A program made the translations under genes and the position numbers. From positions 70,659 to 119,661 of the forward strand of contig QEOQ01000339.1 of the NCBI GenBank assembly GCA_010279815.1: a stretch of 49,003 nucleotides of DNA, in the 5' to 3' direction. The notes beneath the pieces were generated by a model. It saw only the letters and a list, made by a program, of their open reading frames with translations, was not told where the DNA came from and searched no databases. The DNA is from Brachionus plicatilis. Lineage: Eukaryota; Rotifera; Eurotatoria; Ploima; Brachionidae. Positions 1 to 11,218 of the stretch are shown in pieces (position 1 is the stretch's first letter; every line of letters begins with the position of its first letter).

Positions 1-230
1 TGTTTGTTTTTTCCCCAAAAAAACCATTTCAAATAAGCCCAGTACATTTCAATCGGATTTAATTCACAGTGATATTTAGGAACAAAGTTCAACTTAATTT
101 CATATTAAAAATTTTCATTAAATTCTTTCACAAGTTTCTCTAATTTAGATTTTCTAACGAAAGCTGGATGATGTTTGGCTAATTCTCTTAGATTTTTTAG
201 AAGAATATTTTTAACGCTTACGGTCTAAGA
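1..230 (-). pseudogene. DDE transposase C-terminal fragment, decayed, cut by window edge
   Basis: Read on the minus strand, about 1-190 encodes the end of a DDE-type transposase: a helix-like stretch (LAKHHPAFVRKSKLEKLVKE) followed by NFVPKYHCELNPIEMYWAYL. The CELNPIE...W block is the region around the last catalytic glutamate in a family of DDE transposases common in invertebrate genomes. A TAA stop separates the two blocks, and the upstream part (190-230) is frameshifted, so the copy is dead. The extreme C-terminus lies outside the window. The assignment rests on the CELNPIE motif alone; the exact superfamily is not certain. Confidence 0.6.
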
Positions 231-382
231 CATTCACCTTTTTTTTTTAAATCCGTGTGCGTTGTTGGATCATTTAAATGTTTGCGTTTGTAATGGAAAT
301 TAGTCTATTGATTTCAATTGATTAGTTTATATAAGCTAACAAATAAACTAACAACAGACCAAAAAAGACCAAAACTAATTTT

Positions 383-410
383 CAATTGACTTAAATATTT
401 AAGTCAATTG
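383..410. repeat. Perfect 28 bp palindrome
   Basis: The two 14 nt halves (CAATTGACTTAAAT and its exact reverse complement) meet without a spacer. It could be a relic of a foldback element or a dimeric binding site; nothing nearby decides between these. Confidence 0.8.
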
Positions 411-569
411 TAAATTTGTTGAAATCAGAAATAGCTTTAGCAAAGTTTAGTTGGATAGTGTTTGCGTTTTGACTCATTATCAATAGAAACCGATTTAAGA
501 AGAATTTTATTAGAGAGATTTTAGTAAAAGAGTTTTAGTTGAATGTTTTTATGCTCTTACTTGAGTTAA

Positions 570-590
570 GTGTGTAGTGTGTAGTGTGTA
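570..590. repeat. GTGTGTA heptamer, three copies
   Basis: Three exact head-to-tail copies of GTGTGTA form a microsatellite-like tract. No function is apparent. Confidence 0.85.
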
Positions 591-1457
591 TTGATTCTTA
601 TTAGAATGTCATTTAGCGAAAATACTCAAATTTTTTTTAAAGTGAATGTTAACTTCTATCTGAATATGTTTAATTATTGTCTGTCATAATTTTTTTTTAA
701 GAAAATACATGAAAATTTGTTTTCTATATTATTAACTTTTTATGTCCAGAATTTTTGTAATAACTATTCAGTATTTGTTTTTTATCCACGTGTGTTTATG
801 CTTAATATGCTCGTCACACACCGCTCGTTCCTCGCAAATAAAGAATTTAATTTTTATTTGTATTAAAACTCACAATTTAATTTTTTAAAACGTATTTTTA
901 AAATGGTATTAAGTATTTTTTACCAAATAAACCATATAATATTTGAGGATAATAAAAGTCTTTAGAAATTTTTAAGTTTTAGCCAACATTTGAATAGTTT
1001 TAAGTTTGAATTTTTTTTCCATTTTACAGAAAATCAATTACAGAAAAAATTCTTTGAAAATCTTAAAACAGACCATAAAGCAAATTTTTGGATTTATCAA
1101 TTGTTTTAATGATTTATTTAAAAGGAAATTATTCTCATCACAGTTGAAGCAGAAAATAACCTGTATTTCTTAATAAAAATTTGTCAAAACCTCAATAAAG
1201 TTCATCTTAATTGAATTTTAGAAGTTATAATAAATGTTATTTCGAAATATTTAAAATTATTCTCAGTCAATCTCTAATAAAAATAAAATATTTCTTTTTT
1301 ACCATCAGTATTTTATAAGATGAAAGTAACTAGCTTTGAATTTTCAAGAGGAAATTTGTTTCCATATTAATTTCTTAAAATAGTCGAGCAATTAAATCGT
1401 AAATTTAAGCAAACCGTTGAAAATGGAATGAAATAATTTAGTTATTTTTCAAATTTT

Positions 1458-1463
1458 TTTATT
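1458..1463 (-). promoter_or_regulatory. Candidate poly(A) signal of the receptor gene
   Basis: AATAAA on the minus strand about 50 nt after the receptor stop codon. The hexamer is frequent by chance in DNA this AT-rich, so position is the only support. Confidence 0.3.
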
Positions 1464-1513
1464 AAAATAAAAATTTTGCTCTATCATTTGAACAATTCAA
1501 ATTTCATAAACAA

Positions 1514-2605
1514 TTAATAGAATTGTTTAATTATCAAATTTTTTGCAAAATTTAAAATATTCGTAAAAAAATTTGAACAGGTTTGAATTAGAATTTTTTT
1601 AAATCGCTTATTGCTGTGATAGTAAATTAAAAAATTAAAAATATATGTCAAATAAACGGACAATGCTGCAAGTTTGATAAAATTTTGATATTTATTTTCA
1701 TTATCGAAATTTCTCACTATAAAGTAAACCAAAATTGGTAGTCGCCCAATCATGCTGCATAAACAAGTAACAAACACCATTATTGTTTGCTTATTTTCAC
1801 ATTTTTTTATGCGATTTAGCAAACTAAGTTCTCTAAAAGATGGTAAATTTTTCACTTTATTGGCTAATTCATCTTGGTGCATTGTTATTTTGGTATTTGA
1901 AGATGCTGGCATCAGGAATACTTTCTTTTTTGATAAATCATTTTTGAAACGAATAAAAATCAAACAATTTAACAGAATCAAAATCGCCAGATTGATGCCA
2001 TCGCGGAAAATGAAACCGGTTAATTCCAGAACAGATTTTATTGTTGTGTTTGAAAACTGACTTTTTTCAATAAAATAAATTGTATCCATTTCTTGTGTTT
2101 TTTTGCTCACTATTTTGTACTCAAAAACTTGGTAAACAAAAATAGAAGCACTAATAAAATAAATTATTAGATTGATAATCTTATAATAATTAAAAACAAA
2201 AAATATTTTCTTTTGATTAAATCGATTACGCAATAGTATTAAACAGCAAAAAGTTGATATTATTCGATTGATTATTGCTGATAATTCAAATATGCTTGCA
2301 CCATATACAATGAATGCTATGTAATATGCTTGGGCAAAGAATGTTTTTGACACTTTACATGTCCGACAGTAGTAGATGGGCTTTAATGATGTTATAAGTA
2401 AATCGCAAAGTACACTTAAAGATTCCATTTTGAAATATTTGTACAGCAACTCCTTGAATTCAGAATTCGAAAATATCACGAAACTGAGAGAATGAAGAAG
2501 AAAGCCACAAATGCCCACAATTGGACATATAAAGGTGAATAATAAGTCATTTTTTTCTTCATTAACGACCACAACTTTTGGTCTTTGGACTGTGAAATTA
2601 AGCAT
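1514..2605 (-). CDS. Rhodopsin-like G-protein-coupled receptor, divergent, single exon
   Basis: A 363-residue protein with seven hydrophobic segments, at roughly residues 22-45, 62-78, 92-118, 138-160, 202-224, 274-297 and 307-329, which is the size and layout of a class A receptor at the plasma membrane. Supporting marks are the positively charged loops after segments 3 (NRFNQKK) and 5 (RFKNDLSKKK) and a segment-7 sequence NFLIYYHSNKRF that occupies the place of the NPxxY motif. No clear DRY motif is seen after segment 3. The ATG is preceded by ATTATTTTAGAG, which resembles a 3' splice site, so a non-coding first exon is possible. Ligand and coupling cannot be read from the sequence; peptide or chemosensory receptors that expand in one lineage are the likeliest class. 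It is intronless within the coding region, unlike most other genes here. Confidence 0.7.
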   Translation of the reverse strand: MLNFTVQRPKVVVVNEEKNDLLFTFICPIVGICGFLLHSLSFVIFSNSEFKELLYKYFKMESLSVLCDLLITSLKPIYYCRTCKVSKTFFAQAYYIAFIVYGASIFELSAIINRIISTFCCLILLRNRFNQKKIFFVFNYYKIINLIIYFISASIFVYQVFEYKIVSKKTQEMDTIYFIEKSQFSNTTIKSVLELTGFIFRDGINLAILILLNCLIFIRFKNDLSKKKVFLMPASSNTKITMHQDELANKVKNLPSFRELSLLNRIKKCENKQTIMVFVTCLCSMIGRLPILVYFIVRNFDNENKYQNFIKLAALSVYLTYIFNFLIYYHSNKRFKKILIQTCSNFFTNILNFAKNLIIKQFY

Positions 2606-4577
2606 CTCTAAAATAATATCAATTATTCATTTAAAAATTAAACAAAATATTTTACTTTTTTAAAAAGAATTGTGTATTTTTAGCCAAATAAAAAAATTCC
2701 GTTTTTTTTAACTTAAAATCATATATAGGTTGATACAAAAATTGGTTTCATTTTTTAAGTAAAATATTAAGGTAAGTAAAAATTTGTCAAAATTAGGTTC
2801 ATGATCATGTTCAAAAATTATCTTTAAAAAGAAATTGTTAAGCATTTTTTAATTAAAAAATTAAATGCAGTAACATATTTCCATGTGTAGCAGACTATGT
2901 TAAACCATACCCGACTACTGTGCATAATTCTGCATAAATGAAATTTTTTCAGAGATTTGCAGATGTAAAAATTAAGTTTAACATTGAATGTTTACTCTGA
3001 AACAAGGTTCTACAATAAAATTTAAAATCAAAAAGTACTCAAAAAAATTTTATAATAATTTTTAAGCACGATCATTTAATTTTATCAAAGACTTCAATTT
3101 GTCTGAGAAATTTTATTTTTGGTAATTTGCAACTGGAAAACACAATTCAGGAATACTTATAAATTATTAAAAATTTGTAACCTGAGTATTTTCAAAAACT
3201 TAATCCAAAAACTTAAGCTAATTATAGAATCGATTGAAATTAAAATGAAATTATTTTAAATATTTTTGATTAGTACTATAAATTGGAATTGACATGTTGA
3301 TAATAAATTTTATTCAAGGTGTGCCGGTAAATAATAACATCTAAGATAAATCACGAATTTAATTAACAATTTGAAATCTCAATATCATTTATTACTTTTT
3401 TTTACTGTTTTTAGGGTTATCAAATTCTACACAAATAATTTAATTAATTTAATTTAAATTAATAAAGGGGCAAAAGTATGTTAAATTTGAATTTTTATTG
3501 AAAGATGAATTTTTTATGCTTTAAACTAGATATATTTAACTTATTAATTTCTGATTATTATTGATTTATTAATAGTCAGACATATTTACGCATTCTCATT
3601 TGATAAGATGATTTACATCATTTTAAAATTTAAAATTACTTAAATTTTTATTTTAAAAAATTTCTATTTTTTTTATTTTCTTGTCAACTTGTGTGAAAAT
3701 AAGTATTTTGATGGTATCATTGGTAGTCTTGAATTAAATCTCGAAAAAAGATTAAAACTACTTTAGTTCTTTTAGGGAGATCCATTTTTGAGTGTCTCAA
3801 ATACAAACCAACAATCCGTTTTTCAAATGTACTTAAAAAATAGAAAACAAAAATTATGGTCTGGTTAATTTATATATTTTTAGCAAAATTGATGATCTTT
3901 AAAAATTTCGTTTTTCACGATGGCATTCTTTATTAATATTGTTTTTAATTTTTATTTTCCCCAAATTTTGCATTTAAATTCAAAAAAATAATGGAATAAT
4001 AATTAATATCCTAGTTCTCCAAATTGTAGCTAAAAAATTTGTTGGAAAGAGTTTTAGAAAAGATTCAACTGTAAGTGTCAAAACTTAAAAAATTCAACAT
4101 AAATTAGAAAATTTTATTTAAATTTATTAAAAAAATCGAAAAATCTCTCTTGATCAAAGCTTTCTAGTCCAAAATTTAATAATCAAGAAAAAATTTTTAC
4201 AATGAAAAATTAGATTCATATTCGTTTGATTTATTGGTTTGATCAACTGGTTTGTGCAAACCGCACAGATCATAGGACTTTTTAAAATGGCTTTTTGAAT
4301 AGCTTTGTGAATATAATTTAAATCATCAAGAAATTTTTCATATAATTTAAACAAAACAATAATATTGTTTTCACATACCTCAGACGGCCATGAAACTTTA
4401 AAGAAGTTTTGCTGAAAATAGCTTTTATTTCAAAATTTTGAATAAAAAATCAGAAAATTTATGAGACAATTTAAATTTACACACAAAATGTGAAATTTCA
4501 ATTTGTTTTAGTATATAAAAGAAATAATAATAATAATTAATCTAAATAAATGAAAAATTTTTGAAAAATATTAAAAG
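2606..4577. other. Intergenic region between divergently oriented receptor and BUD13
   Basis: Two kilobases of AT-rich DNA that must contain both promoters. No TATA or initiator element stands out from the background. A minus-strand open stretch of about 90 codons at 4154-4430 was considered and not accepted as a gene. Confidence 0.5.
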
Positions 4578-6102
4578 ATGCAAGACTATTTGGAAAAACC
4601 AAAAAAAAAGAAGAAGAAAGAAGACTGTAGTTCAAAAGGAAAACCTTTTCGAAAGTATTTTAAAAGCTGTTTTCAAAAAAATTTTAAAAAATTTCTAAAA
4701 AACAATAAAGTTTTCAGATAATCGATGATGATATTAGCATAAATGACTTGAAAACTTCTCAAGAAAATGAAATACTTGTTGACTTGCTCGACCCTGAAGG
4801 ACCTTCGATTGTTTATGATGTTATTCCTGAAGAGAAACCAAAAAACAATTCAAAAAATAAGTGGATCAAATTTGATGATTTTGATGGCCAAGAAACTGAA
4901 GATCAAGAAGAATTGAACTCAAAAAATTTATTTAAAAAAAGAACAGGTATTTGAAATTTTTGATCATTTAAAAAAATTAATAATTTTGGGTTCTTTTACA
5001 ATTAGTAAAACCAAGTAAAACAAATCATCATGATGATTTAGATGAAATTCCAAGAAAAAATAAAGATCATGAATCTGATTTGGGTATAATTTTTTAAATA
5101 AAACTTTTAATTAAAAATTCATATTACAGTTAATTTAAAATTAAAAATTAGTAAGACGAAGAATTGAAAGCAGGGAAGATGATGACGATTTAGACATGAT
5201 TCCAAGACGACGAAAATCTGCAGAAGATCTATCAGCTGGTAAATTTTTGAGCTTCAAAAAAAGATCATTTAAAAAAAAATTTAATTTCAGTTAGACCAAA
5301 ACAAAAAAGTCATGAAGATTCTGACCAAGATTTGGATTACATCCCTAGAATTAAAAAAGAAAAAACTTCTCCCGGTTTGGATAATATTTTGGGCTTTAAT
5401 TTTTATTAAATTTTTATTTGAATTATTCTAGATAGAACCAAAAGCATCAAACACAAAGATGAAAGTAAGATTGTCATAAGAAGATTTAATTTATAGAGCA
5501 TTTTTTCTTTAGATGCTGAAATAGATGAGACTAAAGTGCGAATTAGAAAAACAACCAAAGAAGAAGAGTTAAAAAAAAGTGATTGACACTAAAATATTTC
5601 TTGGAACTATTCAACATTTTAATTTTTTTCAGAAAAAGAATCAGCATTAAAAGCCAAATATGATGACTGGAAAATGGGGTTGGCACAGAAAAAAGAAAAA
5701 GAGGAAAAAATAACAAATTTTTTGTACGAATCTGAAAAGCCTTTAGCAAGATACGCTGACGATAAAGACCTTGATTCTATGCTAAAAAATCAAGAGCGTG
5801 AAGGTAAATTTTACATCTACTAATTATTTTTTTTATTTTTTCATAGCGTTAATCTATTTTTAGACGATCCAATGTTGGCTTATTTAAAAAAAAATAATCC
5901 AGTCGATAAAAAGGAAGATGGCAAACCTAAACCTAAATACCGAGGACCACCAGCGCAGCCTAATCGTTACAATATTCTTCCTGGATCGAAATGGGACGGT
6001 GTTGATCGATCAAATGGGTTTGAAAAAAAATTCTTTGAGAGCATCAATGCAAAGAAAGTGTTTGAACAAGAAGCTTACAAATGGAGCACAGAAGATATGT
6101 AG
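4578..6102 (+). CDS. BUD13: BUD13 homolog, RES splicing and retention complex
   Basis: Nine exons by frame and GT/AG sites: 4578-4654, 4711-4946, 5006-5083, 5152-5238, 5291-5374, 5432-5464, 5513-5578, 5633-5803, 5864-6102, giving 356 aa. BUD13 is the core subunit of the RES (retention and splicing) complex on the activated spliceosome. The C-terminal half is diagnostic: [20 protein letters not shown], then [20 protein letters not shown] and [10 protein letters not shown], ending [10 protein letters not shown] as in other BUD13 proteins. The N-terminus is short and lysine-rich ([16 protein letters not shown]) and leads into IIDDDIS, matching the IVDDD block of the human protein. Exon 1 joins in frame only to an acceptor at 4709-4710, not to the better-looking one at 4716-4717. 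Exons 3-5 encode repeats of the type DDLDxIPR, and exons 3-8 all start and end in phase 1. The C-terminal assignment is very sure; the first junction is less so. Confidence 0.93.
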
Positions 6103-6153
6103 CTGGCTATGTATCTTTAAAAAAATTGTTTTTTTTTTAAATGATTCAGTGTA

Positions 6154-6159
6154 AATAAA
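6154..6159 (+). promoter_or_regulatory. Candidate poly(A) signal of BUD13
   Basis: AATAAA about 50 nt past the stop codon. Weak by itself in AT-rich DNA. Confidence 0.35.
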
Positions 6160-8552
6160 ATAAATTTAATTAAGTTAACAAGTTTTGAAAGTACTAATTA
6201 TTCACTGGGAGGAACAGTGAAAATAAAAATTTAAAAGGATGTTTCTAAGAAAATGTTTTTTTCTTAAATATATCGATTGCCAATTATTTAAACATATTTA
6301 ATTCTTAAACAGTGGAAAAACCAAACTCATAATTAAAATGTTTTAGAAGGCTAATTTACAGAAAAATCTCTTATTATATTTTAAAAATAAAAAATAAAGA
6401 TTATTTTTTTAAAAAGTTTTTCGAATAAAAAGTAAAATTTTTGCGACGCGTTTCGACCAAATGGCCTTCTCCAGGTCTTTAGACTGAAAGAAAGATAAAA
6501 TTCCCCTAATTTTAAATAAAATATAAATTTTTAAAACGATTTAATTACACAGTACTGACACGACAAGTGGAATTTACGTAAATTTTCGTAAATTTACCTT
6601 ATTTTACTTTGGCCTAAAAATGGCCGAATTTTGGTAAATTTTGGTAAATTTTCACTCAAAAAAAAAATTTCATAGATTCGATTGCTTTTTTTGACAAAAA
6701 GAAAATTAGCGAAAATTTACGAAAATATCGAAAAATTTCGTAAATTTACGTAATTTTACGTAAATTCCACTTGTCGTGTCAGTACTGTATTTAAATAGAA
6801 TAGAAAAAATAAACATAAAACCCACAAAGTTTTTTGGACTTGAAAAAAAATATTTTATTTTTTAAAATAATCTGAGATAGTTTTTTGTTTAACCATTAGA
6901 CCCAAGATTTCATTCTCAATTGATTGATGACTCAAAATTTCGAGCAACGTAAAACGCTTACGTTTGGTTGGCTGTGTTTTTTCTATCATTTTCTTTAATT
7001 TAATATTTTTCGTGTTTTTTTTATTTTAGAAAGGTAAATGTGTAATTTTTCAAAATATTAATTGATCATTAAGTAGGAATTAGTTTTAAGATTTCGGTAT
7101 TCAAGAAAATTCATTTTTATTTGCTGATTTCTTTTATTAAAAATTAAGAAATTTTTTAAGGAATGCTGTTTGATCTAAGACTATCCCTTTGAATATTATC
7201 AAAAGCCTTATTGAAATCAGTTTAATAAATAAAAAGGGATAATTTGCTTTTAATTTACATCAAGGTGATTGCTCTCCAATTCAGAGGGGCCCCCTTTTTC
7301 CGGACTGCCTCTTGGACAAATTTTTTAGTTTAGGCTTTTAAATTTTATTTGATATTTGTCGAGTTTTTTTTAGTTTAGTTCAAGTCCAAACTTTAAATTT
7401 TTTTATTTTCATTAAAAAATTTTCATTAAAAAATTCTATTTGATAATTGATAATTAAAATAAAAGTTGTGTTTATTGAACAGTAGTGGGTTTTGATACGT
7501 AAGATTTTTGTTTAATAAATTATTAAGGTATTAAAATTAATTGCTCACATTTAAATGACACAATTTTAGATTTTTTCTCTCAATTTTTTTATCGCAAAGT
7601 TAATTTTATTTCGTCATTCTCAAAATAATTTATCATACGGAAGTAATAGATGATTTTGAAATAATTTTTAAATAACACAAAAGAAATGCATAAAAATATT
7701 ATCGATAAATAATTTGAAAAGTATTTTGCTTAAAAAAAAACACTAATGACATCAAACCGTGTAATAATTATTTTAAAATAAAAGTTATTTTCTTTCTCAA
7801 TTGACATTTTTAATTTCAAGTTAAACATGTGTCTAGGATTATCTAATTATTTAAAAACTAAGGTTAATTTCGAAAAAAATTTTCAAGTATAATTTTTCGA
7901 GTTAGTTTTCGATTGGGAAATAAATAGAATTCATAAAGCATTTAAATTTTCTAGCCTTGGTAAAAACCTAAAAATTTACTCAAGCCAAATAAAGTTTGAT
8001 ATTTTACTAAATTATTTATTTTAGGGCTTTTTCTACGATTTGCTCAAGAATTAAATGTCAACTATAAAATAAAGAATTTTTTCTAAAGAAACTTTTTATT
8101 TAAATATTGTTAAAATAAATACTTAAATTCAATTTAAGATCTAGATGTGACGATTTAATTAAAATAACTTGAGAAAATTAATAATTAAAATAAATTTGAT
8201 TTTAATGATCATGTTTTTTAATTGACGCTAGTCCGAAATAAATTAGATCATACCGCTCTTTCTGTCGAGGTTATTAACATGAATTCAGCTATTTGACAAC
8301 TTATAATTTAAATTCAGAATGAAAAATAATTTCTCTACCTTTTTAAATAAATCAATTTTTCTACATTTAAGTTACTATTGTCAACCGAGCATATAACATA
8401 AAATAAAGTTCTATTATTGGAATTTCAAGCAATTAAAATCTTATTCAAGCCTGTTTCATCAAAATTTTAGGCTATAATCTGGTTGCATAAACTTTGAAAA
8501 TTTTTCATACTAAAATCAGTAGATTTCAAAATTTATAAATTGGTAGACAACA
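6160..8552. other. Intergenic DNA with one foldback and a retroelement-like scrap
   Basis: Apart from the foldback at 6550-6787, the only distinctive piece is 6441-6490, whose minus strand reads CTGGAGAAGGCCATTTGGTC then GAAACGCGTC. This resembles a sequence recurrent in invertebrate retroelements and a degenerate hammerhead core. The rest, 6800-8552, shows no exon, RNA gene or ordered repeat. Confidence 0.5.
6550..6787. mobile_element. 238 bp foldback MITE, TIR CAGTACTGACACG, TA target
   Basis: The ends are exact inverted repeats for about 33 bp, beginning CAGTACTGACACGACAAGTG. The right flank is TA; the left flank is CA, so a TA duplication with one change is the likely target site, as in Tc1/mariner/pogo elements. 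The interior is built from variations of TTTACGTAAA and TTTCGTAAA and has no coding capacity. It resembles the larger element at 12524-13315, whose ends are CRGTGCTGC and whose interior uses the same kind of GTAAAT words; the two are probably members of one superfamily. Confidence 0.8.
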
Positions 8553-10008
8553 ATGAACGGCTTTTATGAAAATGGAGATTTTTTCTTAAAATACAGAAAT
8601 GAAAAATTATTCAATGATAAAAATAGTGTCGAAGAATGCATGAAACACTTTGACAAAGATGGGTAAAAATCTAGCCTAAGCAAATTATTTTAGGTACACT
8701 AATAATAAAATTCCATGAAGTGATCAAGCTCTTGATTTGAATGAATTCGAGCAGCTCCTCAAATCCTTGTTTTCGTTTAGTGGAAATGCCTATTTTATGC
8801 AAAAGCCGAGGATAAAAACAATGTTCAATTATTTTGATCAAAATAAAGTATTTTGCTGCAAAAAAAATTATTTTAAACCTTACTAAACATATTGATCAGG
8901 ATCATAAGATTCAGCTTGATGAACTGAAAAATTTTTGGTCTAAAATAGTAAAAAGGGTAAGCTAGATTTTATTTTTTATTATTTTAAAAGGTTCCTGAGC
9001 ACATTTGGTGATTTTTTTAGACACTTCTGCCAAAAAGTGCATTAATTATTGTGGATGTTCAAAACGATTTTATAGATGGAACTCTTACATTGAAAAAATG
9101 TCCTGCTAAACAGAATGGTGCAGAAGTCGTTCCAGTCATCAATAATCTGCTTGAAGCTGTGCCTTTCGACACAATTGTGTATTCGCTTGACTGGCATCCG
9201 GCAGATCACTGCTCGTTTATAGAAAATCTTCATTTGAGAAAGTTGGATCAAAATTCACCGGTAGTGGAATTTAATTGAAAAATTTAAATCAGAGTTTTTA
9301 TTTCTAGATTTTTTTTTTTAACTTTTAGATCAAGGAAAATATCAAAATTTTGGATTCAGTCATTTTTGAGGGCTATCCACTGGTCGAACAAAGACTTTGG
9401 CCCGCTCACTGTATTCAAGATACTTATGGTGCTGAATTGCACGCCAATTTGAAGCGCATCAGTGAAAAAACAGATCCATTGGGAAGATCTGTCATTTATG
9501 TCTATAAGGGAAGCAAGTCTGAAATAGACAGCTATTCGGCTTTTTACGATAATTGCAGGCTAAATGAGACCACTCTGAATGCTGATCTGAAAAATAATGG
9601 AATTACAGATATTTATGTGTGCGGACTTGCTGCAGATGTCTGTGTTGGTAAACAGAAAAAATATAAAAAACTTTCAAAATATTTTTAAAAATTTGATTTG
9701 ACTTTTTAGCTGCTACATCTTTCGATGGACTTGAGCTTGATTATCGAGTTATTTTCATCGATGATGCGACTAGAGGAGTTGATCTTGAGGACATAGATAA
9801 TCAGAAAAAAAGGCTGGTAAAAAATGGTGCGCTGGTCGTAAACAGTAAAGATGTAAGAACATTTTTTATTTTTAACTTTTAAAGATTTTTTGGAATTTTT
9901 TTTTAAATTAAGGTAAATAATATGGTAACGTGTAGAGACAGAAAACCCGAATTAGGATATGCCACATTTTTGTCTTTAATCAGCTCAAAGAATAATCAAG
10001 AAAATTAG
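8553..10008 (+). CDS. Nicotinamidase with N-terminal EF-hands, copy A
   Basis: Seven exons: 8553-8662, 8721-8847, 8900-8956, 9021-9260, 9329-9647, 9710-9852, 9913-10008, giving 363 aa. The enzyme hydrolyses nicotinamide to nicotinate and ammonia in NAD salvage. The architecture, an EF-hand region then an isochorismatase-fold domain, is that of insect Naam, and the length fits. Exons 1-3 carry two calcium loops with all usual ligand positions: DKDGDQALDLNE and DQNKDHKIQLDE. The catalytic domain starts at SALIIVDVQNDF, with the first Asp as catalytic residue; the metal site is DWHPADHCSF, the lysine is in VYKGSK and the nucleophilic cysteine in AADVCVA, split by intron 5 in phase 1. All key residues are present, so it should be active. 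It lies 1.2 kb upstream of a paralog in the same orientation. Confidence 0.93.
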
Positions 10009-10117
10009 TTTTTGCTTTTGAGTCGTTTAAACTCATCCAAATCATCAACTTGACGAATCTATTTTTTTAGTCCCTCCAACATTTTTATGTTCAACTGTTT
10101 TTTTAGCCTTTATTGTC

Positions 10118-10123
10118 AATAAA
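10118..10123 (+). promoter_or_regulatory. Candidate poly(A) signal of nicotinamidase A
   Basis: AATAAA about 110 nt after the stop codon, inside TTGTCAATAAATGTTTGG, a more balanced context than the surrounding A/T runs. Confidence 0.4.
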
Positions 10124-11218
10124 TGTTTGGAAAAAAATAGTAATTATTTTATATTTAAAAAAAGAAAATTTTCAATCAAAATAGTAATTTTTTTTATATT
10201 AAAAAAAAAAATTTTTTTAATCAAAATATTTATTTTTTTGAAAAATTTGGAATAATTTTTACACAAATCTTTAGACAAATACTCGCTTATGATCCAATTG
10301 TTTGACTAGCTCTAATTAATAATAAAGTCGATCTTTTAAATTTTTCCAATCATGCTCATTATGCTTATTATAAAGTTTTGGCTTTGGAAAGCGCACACTT
10401 TTGTTGCTTTATTTAGAGACTTAAAATAAGCCCTTGCCTAAAATCTAACAGGAAACTTGTTCTAGAACATTTTTTTCCAGCTTCCCATCTTAAAAAATGC
10501 AAATTCACTGTTATTATTATTTTTATTGACGATTCCTGTAAAAATTTTCCTTGTCAAGATTTTTATTTTAGGTTAACTACCAATTTTCAATTATTGATGA
10601 TTTACGTCATTGGACACAAAAGAACAAAATGGCAAAGCTATTTAAAAAGCAACTTTTCTTCCCCTTAAAACTCATAGAAAAATTTAATTCCAATTTTGGA
10701 AAAAGAAAAAAGACTAAGGAAAGAAAATTTTCAATTGGCTTATTTGTAATTAACAATTAAGTTAGTCAAGTTTCTTGACTAAATAAAATAAAACGCAACT
10801 CAAAAAAAAAAAAGAAATAATTTGTTTTTTTGTTGGCAAAAAATTATTGTTCAAATTAATATTTATGAAAAGAATTTTGCATGAGGAAACAAGCGGATAA
10901 ATAATCAGATCATATTTACGAAATCTAGACATTTTATTTCTCTTTAATGACGCATTTTAATATCTTCCGTTTTAATTAAATAAAGTTTATTTAAGTCTTG
11001 TTTTATTTTTAAAAAAAAATATTAGCAAATTTCTATTTAAAGATTAATTCAAGTGTCCATTCAATTTGACGTGGCAATCTATTTCCAAATAATGTCACAT
11101 GAAATGATGGTGATGTCACAAAAAATAATAAATATTTTATTTCTTTTTTTATCATTTAAATGCAGCTTTAAAAAAAAACAAAAATTTTTTAGAAAATTTT
11201 AAATTGGATAAGTCAAAA
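10124..11218. other. Spacer between tandem nicotinamidase genes
   Basis: About 1.1 kb holding the promoter of copy B. I see no third gene copy, no exon remnant and no inverted repeat in it. Confidence 0.5.

Larger units (their letters stand above)
231..1513. other. AT-rich intergenic DNA
   Basis: No coding exon is recognisable here. The stretch holds a perfect 28 bp palindrome (383-410), a short GTGTGTA tandem (570-590) and otherwise homopolymer-rich sequence. The last 60 bases are the presumed 3' UTR of the minus-strand receptor gene, with AATAAA on the minus strand at 1458-1463. Confidence 0.6.

Noticed and set aside
1752..2060. 102-codon plus-strand frame
   Set aside because: It lies antisense inside the 7TM receptor coding region and shows no domain.
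4154..4430. Minus-strand open stretch of about 90 codons (includes KSPMICAVCTNQL) head-to-head with BUD13, with a GTATGT donor-like site
   Set aside because: No start codon, no recognised domain and no matching exon nearby; the length is not exceptional for AT-rich DNA.
4716..4720. Stronger-looking TTTTCAG acceptor for BUD13 exon 2
   Set aside because: Joining exon 1 (77 nt) there gives a stop at once; the acceptor at 4709-4710 keeps the frame into IIDDDIS.
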